Source of the DNA: Fragum whitleyi
Lineage: Eukaryota > Mollusca > Bivalvia > Cardiida > Cardiidae
NCBI GenBank assembly: GCA_948146395.1
Contig: OX411549.1
Location: forward strand, 35,114,693-35,178,692
Reading direction: 5' to 3'
Length of the DNA: 64,000 bases
Below, piece after piece: positions 44,004-54,976 of this stretch (its first letter is position 1; each line of letters starts with the position of its first letter). The notes below the pieces were generated by a model. It was not told where the DNA came from and did not search any database. It saw only the letters and a list, made by a program, of their open reading frames with translations. The translations under genes were made by a program, and so were the position numbers.

Positions 44004-44089
44004 AATATTTGATCGCTCAGTGTGAAACAGTTATAACTGCCTTTATGTTTATAGGCAATTACAACTGTTTCGCACTGAGCCATCAATAT
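44004..44089. mobile_element. H1a palindromic mini-element
   Basis: ATATTTGATCGCTCAGTGTG to CGCACTGAGCCATCAATAT. Confidence 0.8.
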
Positions 44090-44768
44090 CTAAATTTTAA
44101 CTCCCCGTTTTATCTAATTGTGAAATATTTTGTTGTATATAAGATAGGTGGGAGAAGAAAATTGCATTTATCTGTCCATTATAGATATATTGTACATTGT
44201 TTTATTGATCTAACGATAGAAAAGTGTATTTATGACCGTCCACTTTGTTGACTCTCTGTTGTACCTGGGCGTCCCAAGATAATGTGATCATCCTGCATGA
44301 TGGTATATGGTATAAATTTGTGCAAACAAATTAGACAGGATTATCTCAGTTTTATTGAAATATTTTGAAAGGAATTTTGTTCAGTATAGTATTTTTGTAA
44401 GTTATTTAATTCTTTCCCTGCAATTATTGTAATTAAAGAAACCCCATATATCAAAACCATATTTATGAGCATGCAGCATTGTAAGATAAAATTGCATTTG
44501 AAACCATCCCTTGTTTTATTCTTTCCCTTTAATTATTGTAGTTACAGGAACACCATCATATCCAAAACATATTTATGAGCTTGCAACATTTGATTAGCTT
44601 GTGAGATAAAATTGCAATCGAAACATTCTAAAAAACATCATCAAACTTTGCAAATAGAGGAGTCAGCACATTCATAGGGACTTACACTAGGGTTGTGCTG
44701 AGCCCTCAAATGCAAGCTTATGTTTAAGTCCTCTTTGAAAGTGAAAGCAGTGTGCCGATCTTTTTTTA

Positions 44769-45055
44769 GCTGTTGTCATAGTGCAGTTAGTAGCGTGTCA
44801 GACTATCAATCTAGAGGTCCCGGGTTCAATCCCTGACAGCGGCACTCATCCTTTCCGAATATTTGTCTCTCACCAATGGGTTGTTAATTGTAGACCTATG
44901 TGGGATAGCAGCTGGAGGCTAGGAAAGAATGTAATGGTACATGTATTGCAGGTGTGAGAAATACCAAGAAACCATTGTGAGGTGCTCCAGTTGCCACAAT
45001 ATAACTGAAAGATTGTTGAAAGCAGTGTAAAATCCCATTCAAACAAACAAAAAAA
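44769..45055 (+). repeat. tRNA-headed SINE
   Basis: Head GCTGTTGTCATAGTGCAGTT with B box GGGTTCAATCC; body and tail as at 31107; CAAA tail. Anticodon arm is irregular. Confidence 0.85.
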
Positions 45056-45312
45056 GCAAAGTAAGTTTATAAAGGTTGAAAATTAGCATAATGATTATAA
45101 AGGCTATTGCTTTGGAAAATTAAAGTTTCTCTTACAGTTCATAGTTTCATTTTTACAACACATTGATGCAAAAACACTTAGAAACCAAGTAAAAAATGAA
45201 ATAGTTAAATTATTTTTACTAAACACACCCAAAAGATAATGTTTCATAAAAATTTTGATGCTTATTGAATTACTGTTTTCTTAGGGAGTGATCATATGTA
45301 ATACGCAGCAAT

Positions 45313-46287
45313 TTAAGGTTCATGTAAAGTGTTTGAGACCCAAATTTAGGGGCATTCATTTGCCAAGAAAAAGCAGTATGTCCAGGTATATTATATATCA
45401 AAATGAAGCTATTTATGAGCACAAGCAGTTGAAAAACATAAGACTGTTATAACTATAGCGGTATAGCCTAAACATTGTGGAAAAGGGTCATTTTGTACAT
45501 AACAAGCAACTGCATGACCGTTGGATAGAATTGGCTCATATTTTAACAAAGTCTAGCCTAAAGTACCATCCAGGTAGTGCTACAACCATTGGTATAAAAC
45601 TCAGCCCCAAATCGTAGTTATGCAAGCAATTTATTTTGACTTATTTTATAAATACATATGTCATATATGTCATTCTAATTTTGAAAACGTGTAGATCTTT
45701 TTAGGGTATGGTGTGTTATCACAACATAAATAGACGTTAATTGTTTATATACCTGTAAGGTTGATTAGCAATATATCAATTTCTATTTCACAAAATCATA
45801 AATATATAGTAAAATTGTAGTTCATTGAATTAAAAAAAACTATAATTTGATATAAATCGCAGAAAATATTTCACAATATTATGGTGTGATGTTGCACCAT
45901 ACCTAACATGTATTTTGAAAACAGACCAAACCGGTTTGACATGTATGTTGACAAAACAAATGGAAATTGATTGTTTCAAAAGAGCCTTTTGAGACTGAGT
46001 TTTATATCTAAGGTTGTAGCACTACCTGGATGGTACTACAGACTGTACTTTGTTAAAATATGGGGCGGTTTTATGCAACCGTCATGCAGTTGCTTGTTCT
46101 GTACAAAATGACCCTTTTCCACAATGTTTTGGCTATACCGCTATAGCTATGGCGGTCTTATGTTGCCTAACTGCTTGTGCTCACGAATAGCTTCATTTTG
46201 ATATATAATATACCTGGACATACTGCTTTTTCTTGGCTAATGAAGTGCCATAAATATTGGGTCTCAAACACTTTACATGAACCTTAA
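45313..46287. mobile_element. TTAA-flanked element P3 with ~285-bp inverted repeats
   Basis: TTAA, then GGTTCATGTAAAGTGTTTGA; right end TCAAACACTTTACATGAACC then TTAA. The arms align from 45317-45600 and 45990-46283 (shared GCTATACCGCTATAG, TGACCCTTTTCCACAA, TACCATCCAGGTAGTGC and complements). The middle is AT-rich and shows further decayed symmetry. No coding. Confidence 0.85.
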
Positions 46288-46510
46288 CCCTTTGCTGTTT
46301 AATCCCTGCTTTTTACGTGCCTATGATTTTATGATTGAGAAAACATTGTGAAAAAGAAGAAATTGCTTCGGACAAGCAATTTTTTCTTTTTTCACACTAT
46401 TTTCTACCCTACTGAATGGTTATTTTTCAAATCAAATCCACTTTAAATTTTTGTCTGCAAAACCTTTGAATTTGGACAGGTCCAAAATTTTGTAAACAGG
46501 AAAGGGTTAA
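46284..46510. mobile_element. TTAA-type element P1, reverse copy, sharing a TTAA with P3
   Basis: TTAACCCTTTGCTGTTTAAT to CAGGAAAGGGTTAA. Its left TTAA (46284-46287) is also the right TTAA of P3. Confidence 0.85.
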
Positions 46511-46549
46511 GGACAATCACAGAAGTTTGACAATTATATAAAGGAAATT

Positions 46550-46935
46550 AATGTTTTGTTTCAGTGTAAGATCCATTTATATATCATTGAGTGAAAAATA
46601 AAAGCTATATTTTCACGAGTGGCGGAGCCAGAAGTGAAAATATAGCTTTTATTGTTCACAGAATGAAACATCAAGTGATCTTACTCGAAAACAAACAATT
46701 ATTCTTTTGAGACAAAATGTGAAAGTTTTAGGACAAATTTTCTTGAAGTGGCTGGTCATTGTGGTTGTGCATGTGATTGCATTGCAATGTTCATGAAGAT
46801 GTTTCTTATTGGGCTCTGCTCAGATGATGTCGCAGATAGAGGGAAATGAATGAAAGCAGGGTGTAGGTTTATGATGATTTCGCTGCTTTGTGGTGAGATA
46901 ATCAAGTGATAATCTATCATAATACCTCCATAATC
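46550..46935. repeat. ~400-bp interspersed repeat, copy 2
   Basis: TTTTCACGAGTGGCGGAGCC, AGAAGTGAAAATATAGC and TGATCTTACTCGAAAACAAA match 17331-17745 in order and orientation. Confidence 0.75.
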
Positions 46936-47276
46936 TACCATAAAGAAGATATTCATGTTCTGGGTCAAGTGTCCAGATCTTTTTCAAATGTTAGAAAATT
47001 TAGAGAGAAAAGCAGAATTTGATAGCTGAAAAATTACTTCTTGATATGAGTATATAAGCATTCTTTATCTGAAACAAGGAAGCACTATTAATTGTTATTG
47101 TCAGATTTGCAGATAACATCAGTCACCTTGTCAATTATTTTGTTGGGAAAAAAACTTCCTTGATTATAAGCTAAGATGTTTATAAAAGGTTTTTTAATCA
47201 ATTTTCGATTTTAACAAGCAGTTTCTGCCTTTCCCATCATGTTTTCTACAAAAAAAGACAAATTTTCTTGCCTATT

Positions 47277-47394
47277 TTAGGGTAGTGGACCCGTAATAGT
47301 TCGGCAACATTTCTGAACTCATGATCTTTCACAATGTTGACTGAGGTTTCCTAATGAAAATCATTTCGGAACTATTATGCGTCCACTACCTTAA
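47277..47394. mobile_element. H2 element with internal deletion
   Basis: GGGTAGTGGACCCGTAATAG and TATTATGCGTCCACTACCTT remain; most of the right inner arm is gone. Confidence 0.75.
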
Positions 47395-47719
47395 CCAAAA
47401 TTTGTCCTCTGCATCTCTTTTATATTTGGATCAGCCTAGAAAACGTTCGTCTGGTAATGGCTTTAAGCTTGTGTACAGGTAACTCAGAAAAGATGGCAAA
47501 GTGTTATTTCCAGATGTCACTGTTTAATTGTCTTTTTACGGAAATAATTATGCACTTGTCTTACCTTGCCTTTATTGCATGAACATAATGACTTATTATT
47601 ATTATCGATATAAGATTGCATGTGGTCATAGTTTCTATGAACTTGTAATCAAAAGTTCAAGCTTTTTTATTGCTAATTTGACCAGTCCATCTTGCTACAA
47701 AAACTATTATGCACCCCTT

Positions 47720-48275
47720 TAAGCTCACCTGAGCACATAATGTTCAAGGTGAGCTTTTGTGATCATTAAATGTCCGTCGTGTGTCTTCTGTGGTGTGTCG
47801 TCCGGCGTCAACAATTTAAGTGTTTGCACTCTAGAGGCCACAAATATGATCTAATCTTCATGAAACTTGGTTGGAATGATGGTCAGGTCACAAGGATGAA
47901 CCCTATCGAAAATGGGAAAAATCCATTCCAAATCATGGGAAAAGAAGCCTTATTGACAATTTTCTTGTTTACACTCTAGAGACCACAAATATGGCCCAAT
48001 CTTCATGAAACTTGGTCAGAATGTTGGTCAGGTCACAAGGATGAACCGTATCAAAAATGGGAAAGATCAATGCCATATCACAGGAAAAGGGGTCTTAATG
48101 ATAATTTTCTTGTTTTAACTTTAGAAGCCACAATTTTGGCCCAAACTTCATGAAACTTGGTTTTGTGTAGAAATTATCTCCATTATGACATCTTCCTATT
48201 TAATCGATGTGATGTCCCAGGGGTCAAAGAGACTCAGGTGAGCAATCTATGACCATCTTGGTCCTCTTGTTTTTA
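47720..48275. repeat. Repeat R4, Helitron-like 3' end
   Basis: AGCTCACCTGAGCACATAAT start, GTCCGTCGTG block, three ~140-bp units (ATCTTCATGAAACTTGGT, GGTCAGGTCACAAGGATGAA), and CAGGTGAGC near the end. Closes with hairpin GACCATCTTGGTC followed by CTCTTGTTT. Confidence 0.75.
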
Positions 48276-48372
48276 CTATAGGCAACTATGTTCAAAATCC
48301 CAATTTTTGAAAAAAAAAAAAATTAAATGTAAATATAATTGGTCTAAATACTATAAGAACTGCTGCAATTCT

Positions 48373-48582
48373 ATTTGAGCCTGAGTGTGTGACAAATAGC
48401 ACCGTAGACAGCAACCTACTGTAAATATAAAGTTATCAGATGATCTACATATACTTTGAGATCTTACCTGTATCTATCTTCTAAGCTCAGTGAAGACTCT
48501 GGTCATACTGTGTGCATACACAGGCTGATCAGAGTCTGCTTTGCGCATATATGAAATTATTGGAAATCCCACACACAGGCTT
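48373..48582. mobile_element. P4 element
   Basis: TTGAGCCTGAGTGTGTGACA to AATCCCACACACAGGC with the family body; small internal deletions. Confidence 0.7.
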
Positions 48583-48896
48583 TTTCAATCCCAGTAATTT
48601 TCTTCACATGTATGCTTTCAATAATGTTAGATCTTTATGTTACAATAATTTGTCTTTATTTTCTGAGATTTATTCTGTGACTGTGATTGCAAGAGAAAGA
48701 TTGAGATTAATTATGCATAGATTACATGCATATTGCTGACAGAGATCAATAAGAAAGTCATGAAAATGTTTGGTCTGGGTTAATGGCGTGTCATTGCCTA
48801 CCATATATGGCTGTATATTTTTTGTCCTTCTTTGCAGAAGTGGGGGTACATGTTTATTGCTTTGCACTTGTCTCTTGTTCTGTCGGTAGGTAGGTC

Positions 48897-49290
48897 CCTC
48901 CATCCATAGACCTTTTTTGTCTAGAGTATATTTGAAACAGTTTGCAAGCTATAATCATGAAACTTCACCAGTGGATAGATCTCATCATTGAGGAAAATTG
49001 CAGTGCATAAGAACCATAACTCAACTTGTCATATTTTTTAGTAATTGCCCTTTGTTAAATTTATAACTTAATTTTCGTCAGGAGCATATCTCAAAAAGTA
49101 TGCATGCTAGAATCATGAAACTTCACTGGTAGATCTCTATGAGGAGAAGTGCAATGCTCAAGAACCATAACCCTACTTGTCATATTTTTTTAGTTATTGC
49201 CCTTTGTTAATTGACAAAGAATATGCCATCCACCTACTTGTATTGGGGGCTTAAATGTTTTACAAATATCTCTTCTTGTTTTTTTTTCTT
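48897..49290. repeat. Repeat related to 9189-9931
   Basis: Two units with AATCATGAAACTTCACC, GTGCA..AAGAACCATAAC and TTGCCCTTTGTTAA; ends hairpin-like ATGTTTTACAAATAT then TCTTCTTGTTT. Confidence 0.65.
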
Positions 49291-49337
49291 TGGGAACTTA
49301 GAACAATCCTGTGTAGCTGGAGTGAAACTGTTATTTC

Positions 49338-49560
49338 TTAACCTGTTTTAGAAAATTTGGATGTGTCCAAACTCAAAGGTTTTGCAGACGAAAATTAAAA
49401 GTGGATTTAATTTGAAAAATAACCATTCAGTAGGGTAGAAAATAGTGTGGAAAAAGAAGAAATTGCTTGTCAGGAGCAATTTCTTCTTTTTTCACAATGT
49501 TTTCTCAATAATAAAAATCACAGGCACGTAAAAAGCAGGGGTTAAACAGCAAAGGGTTAA
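49338..49560. mobile_element. TTAA-type element P1, copy 3
   Basis: TTAACCTGTTTTAGAAAATT to AACAGCAAAGGGTTAA with the AAGAAGAAATTGC hairpin. Confidence 0.8.
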
Positions 49561-50140
49561 ACTAAATTGCTCTTATAACTAATGCTTAAAATTGATACTG
49601 GTACATTGTATAGAAAGACAGCAGAAAGTAAAAACAAAAAAAAGGAAATGAAATAATTAAAACATAAATAATGTTGAAAAGGGGTATATAGTTTATTTGA
49701 AAAAAAAAAGAAAAGAAAATGTCATGTCCCTTTTTGCTCTTTAGATTATCAGAAAGTTGTCAAAGTTTTCACCAAGACTGCGGGACAAAAAATGTTGTCC
49801 ATGTGATGTTATCTGTATTTAAAACCCAATCTCAAAATAAAAGTCAGAATCAGGACATATTCGCAGGGACTGAAATAATGTTCTAATTCGGACCCTTGAG
49901 TGTTTTTCTGTGGGGATCATTAAATCTGCCAGTTCAAGATCACTGTCACACATACTTTCTGCTTGCACAGTGATAAAATTTATGAGTAGGTTCATAAACT
50001 ATATTGAAAACCTTTATTAGCTAAACTTCAATCAACCTTTCAATGTTTATAGAACAGCGCAAGATTGCAAGGTTTTTTTTAATTTAGTTCATCATAGAAG
50101 TTTTTATGAATAGCTATTATCCATTCTTTTGGCATTTTTT
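49561..50140. other. Intergenic stretch
   Basis: A-rich, no gene or repeat recognised. Confidence 0.35.
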
Positions 50141-50143
50141 TAG

Positions 50144-50220
50144 CGCACCCCAGATGAAAGTCTTGGAAGAGCTATTGTCAAACTCTCAGATGAGGGAGTC
50201 AGCATTGGTGTCCACATTAG
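50144..50220 (+). other. Exon-like segment, unassigned
   Basis: 77 bp bounded by a T-rich tract plus TAG acceptor and a GTTAAG-like donor. Two frames are open (RTPDESLGRAIVKLSDEG.. and APQMKVLEELLSNSQMRE..). It is more complex than its AT-rich flanks. No partner exon and no family are recognised. Confidence 0.25.
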
Positions 50221-50924
50221 GTTAAAGTTTTTTTTATTTCTTTCAATATCTATCCTAGAGGCAGAAACACTTAAACCAAAAATCTTAAACTAAATTTGCT
50301 TATATTGTCTGAATGCTTCACCTTGGGTCATCATTACTTCAAATAAGCACTCACCAGGTGATAGGCTTTCACCCGAGACGAAGTGCCTTGACTTTTGACC
50401 TTGACCTTTTACTGACTTTGAATAACTTTAACCAAAACCTAAACAAAAAATCTTTAACCTTGCTTATATTTTCTGAATGATTTTACCAAGGAACATTATC
50501 AAAATAAGCCCAGCCCTGCCATGCCCATATTTATGGACCAATCAAAATTTTGGGAACAATTTTTGAAGAGGTTCATCAAAGTAACTTAATGGTAGAGTTT
50601 CACCAAAAAGGGGCCTTGATATAAAATTTCTTGTTAAAGCAATTCCTCCTTTAACTATCAATGGACTTGTATGAAACTGTCCATACTGTCCATTTTCACA
50701 TGGCCATATGCATATCCAGAACCATGCCCTGTCATGGAAAAAGTTGCCTTATTGTAAAATTTCTTATAACACAACTTTTACGGATGAAAGGAAACAACTC
50801 TTCATTTAAGGATTGATTTTGTTGATAATTTCAAAAGTTATTCTTCAATTTCTGTAAAGCACCATAATTCAACAATTCATTCAGCATCACAGTAAAGTGG
50901 TATTTCATTCTAATGATAATTCTT

Positions 50925-51171
50925 TTAACCCTTGTCATGCTGAATAAATTTTGGCTAAAAATTTTCATCAAAATCAAAGGGCAAAAAGCACCGAAAATAC
51001 CAACTGTAGGTTATTTTTAATTTGAAAAACTAAATCTATTGACAATTCTGGTTTGAAAGTAAGTAACAGGTGGTGTAGACTAACATCAGACTGCACATAT
51101 GTGCAGGCTGATGTTTGTCTATAGCTCCTGCAAAAGCAGAAATATTCAGGGTTCAGCATGACAAGGGTTAA
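50925..51171. mobile_element. TTAA-type element P2
   Basis: TTAA, CCCTTGTCATGCTGAA to TTCAGCATGACAAGGG, TTAA; internal TGCACATATGTGCAG. Confidence 0.85.
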
Positions 51172-52410
51172 TGGCATATCTTGTGTCATTGGCACTCTTG
51201 TGGTATATATTTGGAGGATGTCTTATTTGAAAAAAAAAACAGGAGCCTGTTTTACTACATTTCTCACAAAAATAAATTGTAAGTCAAAATCACAAATCAT
51301 ACCTGGTGTTTTCATTCATTGATAGATTCCGCCTTCCAATATCTAATTGGAATCTCCGAAGATGGCAATTCCATTCAGATGATGCATGGCGGAATTTCTA
51401 TAGTTACTACTATAGAAGCAACTTTTATTTTTGACATTCGCAAAAATGATCTAAAATCTGCTTTTAAATAGGCTATGGTATTTCAGATCATATTAAAAAG
51501 CAGGATTGTGTCCTGATCAATTGAACACATAATAACTACTGTATATAATCAAACGGTGGGCATTACTGGCCCATGTCCTGTCATTCACCCCATTATGGAT
51601 AGGGGAGAAACAATTTCTCACCGATAATCTAATATGATAACAATTGATTGTAAATGTATCATTTTAGTCTGAGGCCATTTACTCCCCACCTATTGTTGAA
51701 TTTGTTTATAATTTATGTGTCCCAGAAGCACTTACTTACTCAGACCTATAACTGAATGTGACATACCTAAAGGCAAAATTCTGCTCATATTGACAATGAA
51801 GTTTGATGACCTTAATTGAACTTTATTTCTTTAAAAAAATATTCTTTATATTGAACAATATGAGCCACTGTTATATCTTTAGAATGGCTATTTAAAGCCC
51901 CTGTCTGTGTTCGTGAATATTTCAGAAACGCAAGACAATGATCTTAGAAGACTGTGTAAACAAAAACTAGACTTTTATTCTAAAAGATATGCTTAAATTT
52001 GTCATTCCAACATTTGGTAATGCAAATGATTAAGACACAGTGATCTAAATATAGGTCTAACTTGATGAACATTTATGGAAACAGATTTGAATACTGCTCC
52101 TTTACCGCTCCTGCATGTGGGGGTATTTCACATAACCAAAATCTCATTTACATATTTTACTTTATACAGCAGATTAGGCGTTTCATGAAAAAGCCGCCGT
52201 TTGTTGATTGATTTGTATTTTTAAGAAACTTATCTTTCATAAGACTTATAAAGAAAAAGTATTCAAAGAATATTTAAGAAAGAGTGATTAGACGTTTTAC
52301 TCTAAACACAGACTGGGGCTTTAGAGATTATTTCAGCAACTAAAGACAGAATGATTCTTATGATTATTTACTTTAATTGGATTGATCATTAAAGCAATTC
52401 TTCGGGATTC
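51172..52410. other. Intergenic stretch
   Basis: No gene. 51330-51400 has a short inverted repeat (GATTCCGCCTTCCAATAT / ATGGCGGAAT). Otherwise nothing recognised. Confidence 0.4.
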
Positions 52411-52566
52411 TTGAAAGCATTGTTGGGTACCCTTGTCATACTGAACTTGGAATATTTCTGCATTGGCAGGAGGCATAGACAAAGATCTTTGAAAGCATTG
52501 TTGGGTACCCTTGTCATACTGAACTTGGAATATTTCTGCATTGGCAGGAGGCATAGACAAAGATCA
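52411..52566. repeat. Exact 78-bp tandem duplication in a P2 element
   Basis: The block from TTGAAAGCATTGTTGGGTAC to CATAGACAAAGATC occurs twice with no difference seen, spanning one end of the P2 copy (52426-52719). Confidence 0.9.
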
Positions 52567-52719
52567 GACTGCACATATGTGCAGTCTGATCGTAGTCTAT
52601 ACCACCTGGTATTACTCCTTAAAAATATACTAATTGGCATATAGACCTACTTGTGCTTTCAGAACTTTGAAAATTTATGCAATTTTGCAAAGTATTCTAT
52701 TCAGCATGACAAGGGTTTA
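52426..52719. mobile_element. P2 element with duplicated end
   Basis: GTACCCTTGTCATACTGAAC left, AGCATGACAAGGGTTTA right, TGCACATATGTGCAG palindrome at 52570. Confidence 0.75.
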
Positions 52720-53174
52720 GGTGATGGACTCATTTTTTAAGAGAAAATTTAGGATTTTGGGATTATATACCTGAGCGACAAACTGGTAAGCTATATAAGC
52801 ATTAACATTGGCAAGTCATTTCAGAGCCTCAGCCCTTATCAAGAAGGCAGATATACACAATAAAACTAAAAGATTGTAAAAAATGGTATAAAAACCAAAG
52901 ACCTATTAATCAAATTTATTTAAAAAATTACCTCCCTTTTCTATACTTTAATTGAAGTTGTTTGTAGAATACCATAATAAATCAGGGTATATGTTGTATC
53001 TGGGTCATTTACCTCTAGATTACTGGGGTCATTGGTATTAACATGTCAATTCCCTGTCCATCTTTTACAAATACTTGTCTTAAAATATCCCTTAATATAA
53101 TTACACTGAGACTCAATAAGTTGCAAGTCATCTCAAATTTCATCAGGTGTTTATATAGATCCACAGGTCAAAGC

Positions 53175-53234
53175 GAGTGATCAAAGGTCAATTTTGTCTA
53201 TACCTGTATAGACAAAATTGACCTTTGATCACTC
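53175..53234. repeat. Perfect 28-bp hairpin
   Basis: Arms GAGTGATCAAAGGTCAATTT.. and its exact complement around a 4-nt loop CCTG. Diverged relatives at 32290-32375 and 62035-62105. Confidence 0.9.
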
Positions 53235-53695
53235 ACTCTGAATTGCAGAACTATAACAATATTGTCAAAGGCATTTTCTTCGTTCTCCACAAGGTTCTTT
53301 ACTAGATCGAGGGTTGTCTGAAGGTGGAATTGTGTGGAAATAGGTGAGGTATAATCAATTTTTTTTCCCTAGGAATATGATGCTACCTTCAGAGAATTCT
53401 GTCAATTAAGCAGTGTCCAAACAATTAGAATTGCAACAAATGTCTGACAATCTATGCTGTAATTTGAATTTCATAAGCAGTCATAAAGGTCTAAATCTGT
53501 TTGAAGTCTACACTGTATTTCCATAATTTTGTTATCTGATGCTAGGATGGGTTATCAAAGAAGATATGTCCAGTATTTTTCAAGAACATTTCAAGAACAC
53601 AAAGAGTCATTGAAATTGTCCTTTTGCAGTTCAAGTGGAACTTGAGAGGATAACAAACCCAAAACTTGTTTTACTGATATTCTGCGTTATTTATG

Positions 53696-54078
53696 AACTG
53701 GCAGGGCGGGGCTTAGCCGTGACGTAATTTGGCGAGTTAACTTTGAAATATTTTGGGTTCATCGAAAAGTTAGTCGGCAATAATTGTGAAAGCGTGCAGA
53801 TAACTGTATCCTAAAACCAAAATGATTCAAGTGCTTAGACAGAGTGAACACATTTCATCGTTGGGTTACCAAAGCCTTGTAACTTCAGTTTGGTTAAGCT
53901 GAAGTTACGAGGGTTTGGTTACGAACCTACGCTTTATGGTCCCTAGTTAATTATGTCGACCATCTTTAGAAGTAAATAATAAAATAATAATAAAATAATA
54001 ATAATAAATAAATAAAGGCTAATTTATTTTAAACCTTAAGTGCATCGATCAGTTACTTAGACTCAGCCCTGCCAGGGG
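53696..54078 (+). mobile_element. Element P8 with CTGGCAGGGC ends
   Basis: ACTGGCAGGGCGGGGCTTAG left; CTTAGACTCAGCCCTGCCAG right. Contains AAGCTGAAGTTACGAGGGTT hairpin and an (AAT)n tract at 53975-54015. Related: 59451-59759 and 42505-42720. Confidence 0.75.
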
Positions 54079-54115
54079 AAAAATCGTGGATAATACTAAA
54101 CTAAACTTTGGAACA

Positions 54116-54976
54116 TGGCTACAGATAGAAGGGGTATTTCGGATTTCAAATGGAATTATTTTAATAAAACTTTATTAGTTATACGGTTTCTTGCCGGGGT
54201 ATATGACGATTTATTCCCGGCTGGAAAAATGATGTCACCCGAGCCGTAGGCGAGGGTTGACATCATTTTTACTGCCGGGAATAAATCGGCATATACCCAG
54301 GCAAGAAACCGTATTACGATTTTATTATACTTCAACGTTTTAGGGCTAAATATCTGTCTTTTGCCTATTTTAGGCGTTCGTATAAACCGATTTCTTTTAA
54401 ACCACCAATATCCCTTAATGCGCCCCTATGAAAAGTAAACATGTACAAAGTGACGTCATATATAGTTGTGACGTCACACTACTACACTCTGTGCTATTGT
54501 AATATGGAAGCGTTTGTTGGCTGAAACTGCGAGAAACTTGGCACTTTAAATGGACAGATTTGTCCAAATTTAAGGTATTTTTTGACATCTATATCATTTT
54601 TTATTTGTACATTATTAACTGACATCCTTTTCAACTGTATCCTAGTGTGTATTTTCGGGTCGTGTTATCAGCGAAGCGAGAGAAACATGGCTGCCATTAC
54701 CGTTTCGATTTTATGTCTATGTTCACGTCGAGGTGCCTTAAGGAAACATTAGAGGTAATACCGGAGCGGCCGTAGCTATCAATGTTTGTCAGGTCTGCAT
54801 TAACCAATGAAAATGCTAGAATTTTCTTTGCAGTATAATAAAATTGCATATCCTTAATTTCGGGTGCTCATTGGAGACAATGAGACGTTGAGACAATTTA
54901 AATGAGTACCCACAACACAGAGTTTCAGTGAGAAATAGACATTTTTGACTGGTTTTACTCCCTCTTATTCTGTACC
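54116..54976. mobile_element. P5 element split by a later insertion
   Basis: Left half 54116-54165 (CTACAGATAGAAGGGGTATT) and right half about 54851-54976 (GAGTACCCACAACACAGAGT, ACTCCCTCTTATTCTGTA). The ~685 bp between them is a different element. Confidence 0.7.
54166..54850. mobile_element. Inserted element with 130-bp hairpin
   Basis: Starts near AATAAAACTTTATTAG; ends near AGTATAATAAAATTGC. 54180-54315 is a long hairpin (TACGGTTTCTTGCCGGGGTA .. CAGGCAAGAAACCGTA) around CCCGAGCCGTAGGCGAGGG. The rest is richer in CG than its flanks. No open frame of note. Confidence 0.65.

Noticed and set aside
52333..52644. Frames with duplicated LCLLPMQKYSKF or TLVILNLEYFCIG peptides
   Set aside because: Produced by the exact 78-bp duplication within a P2 element.
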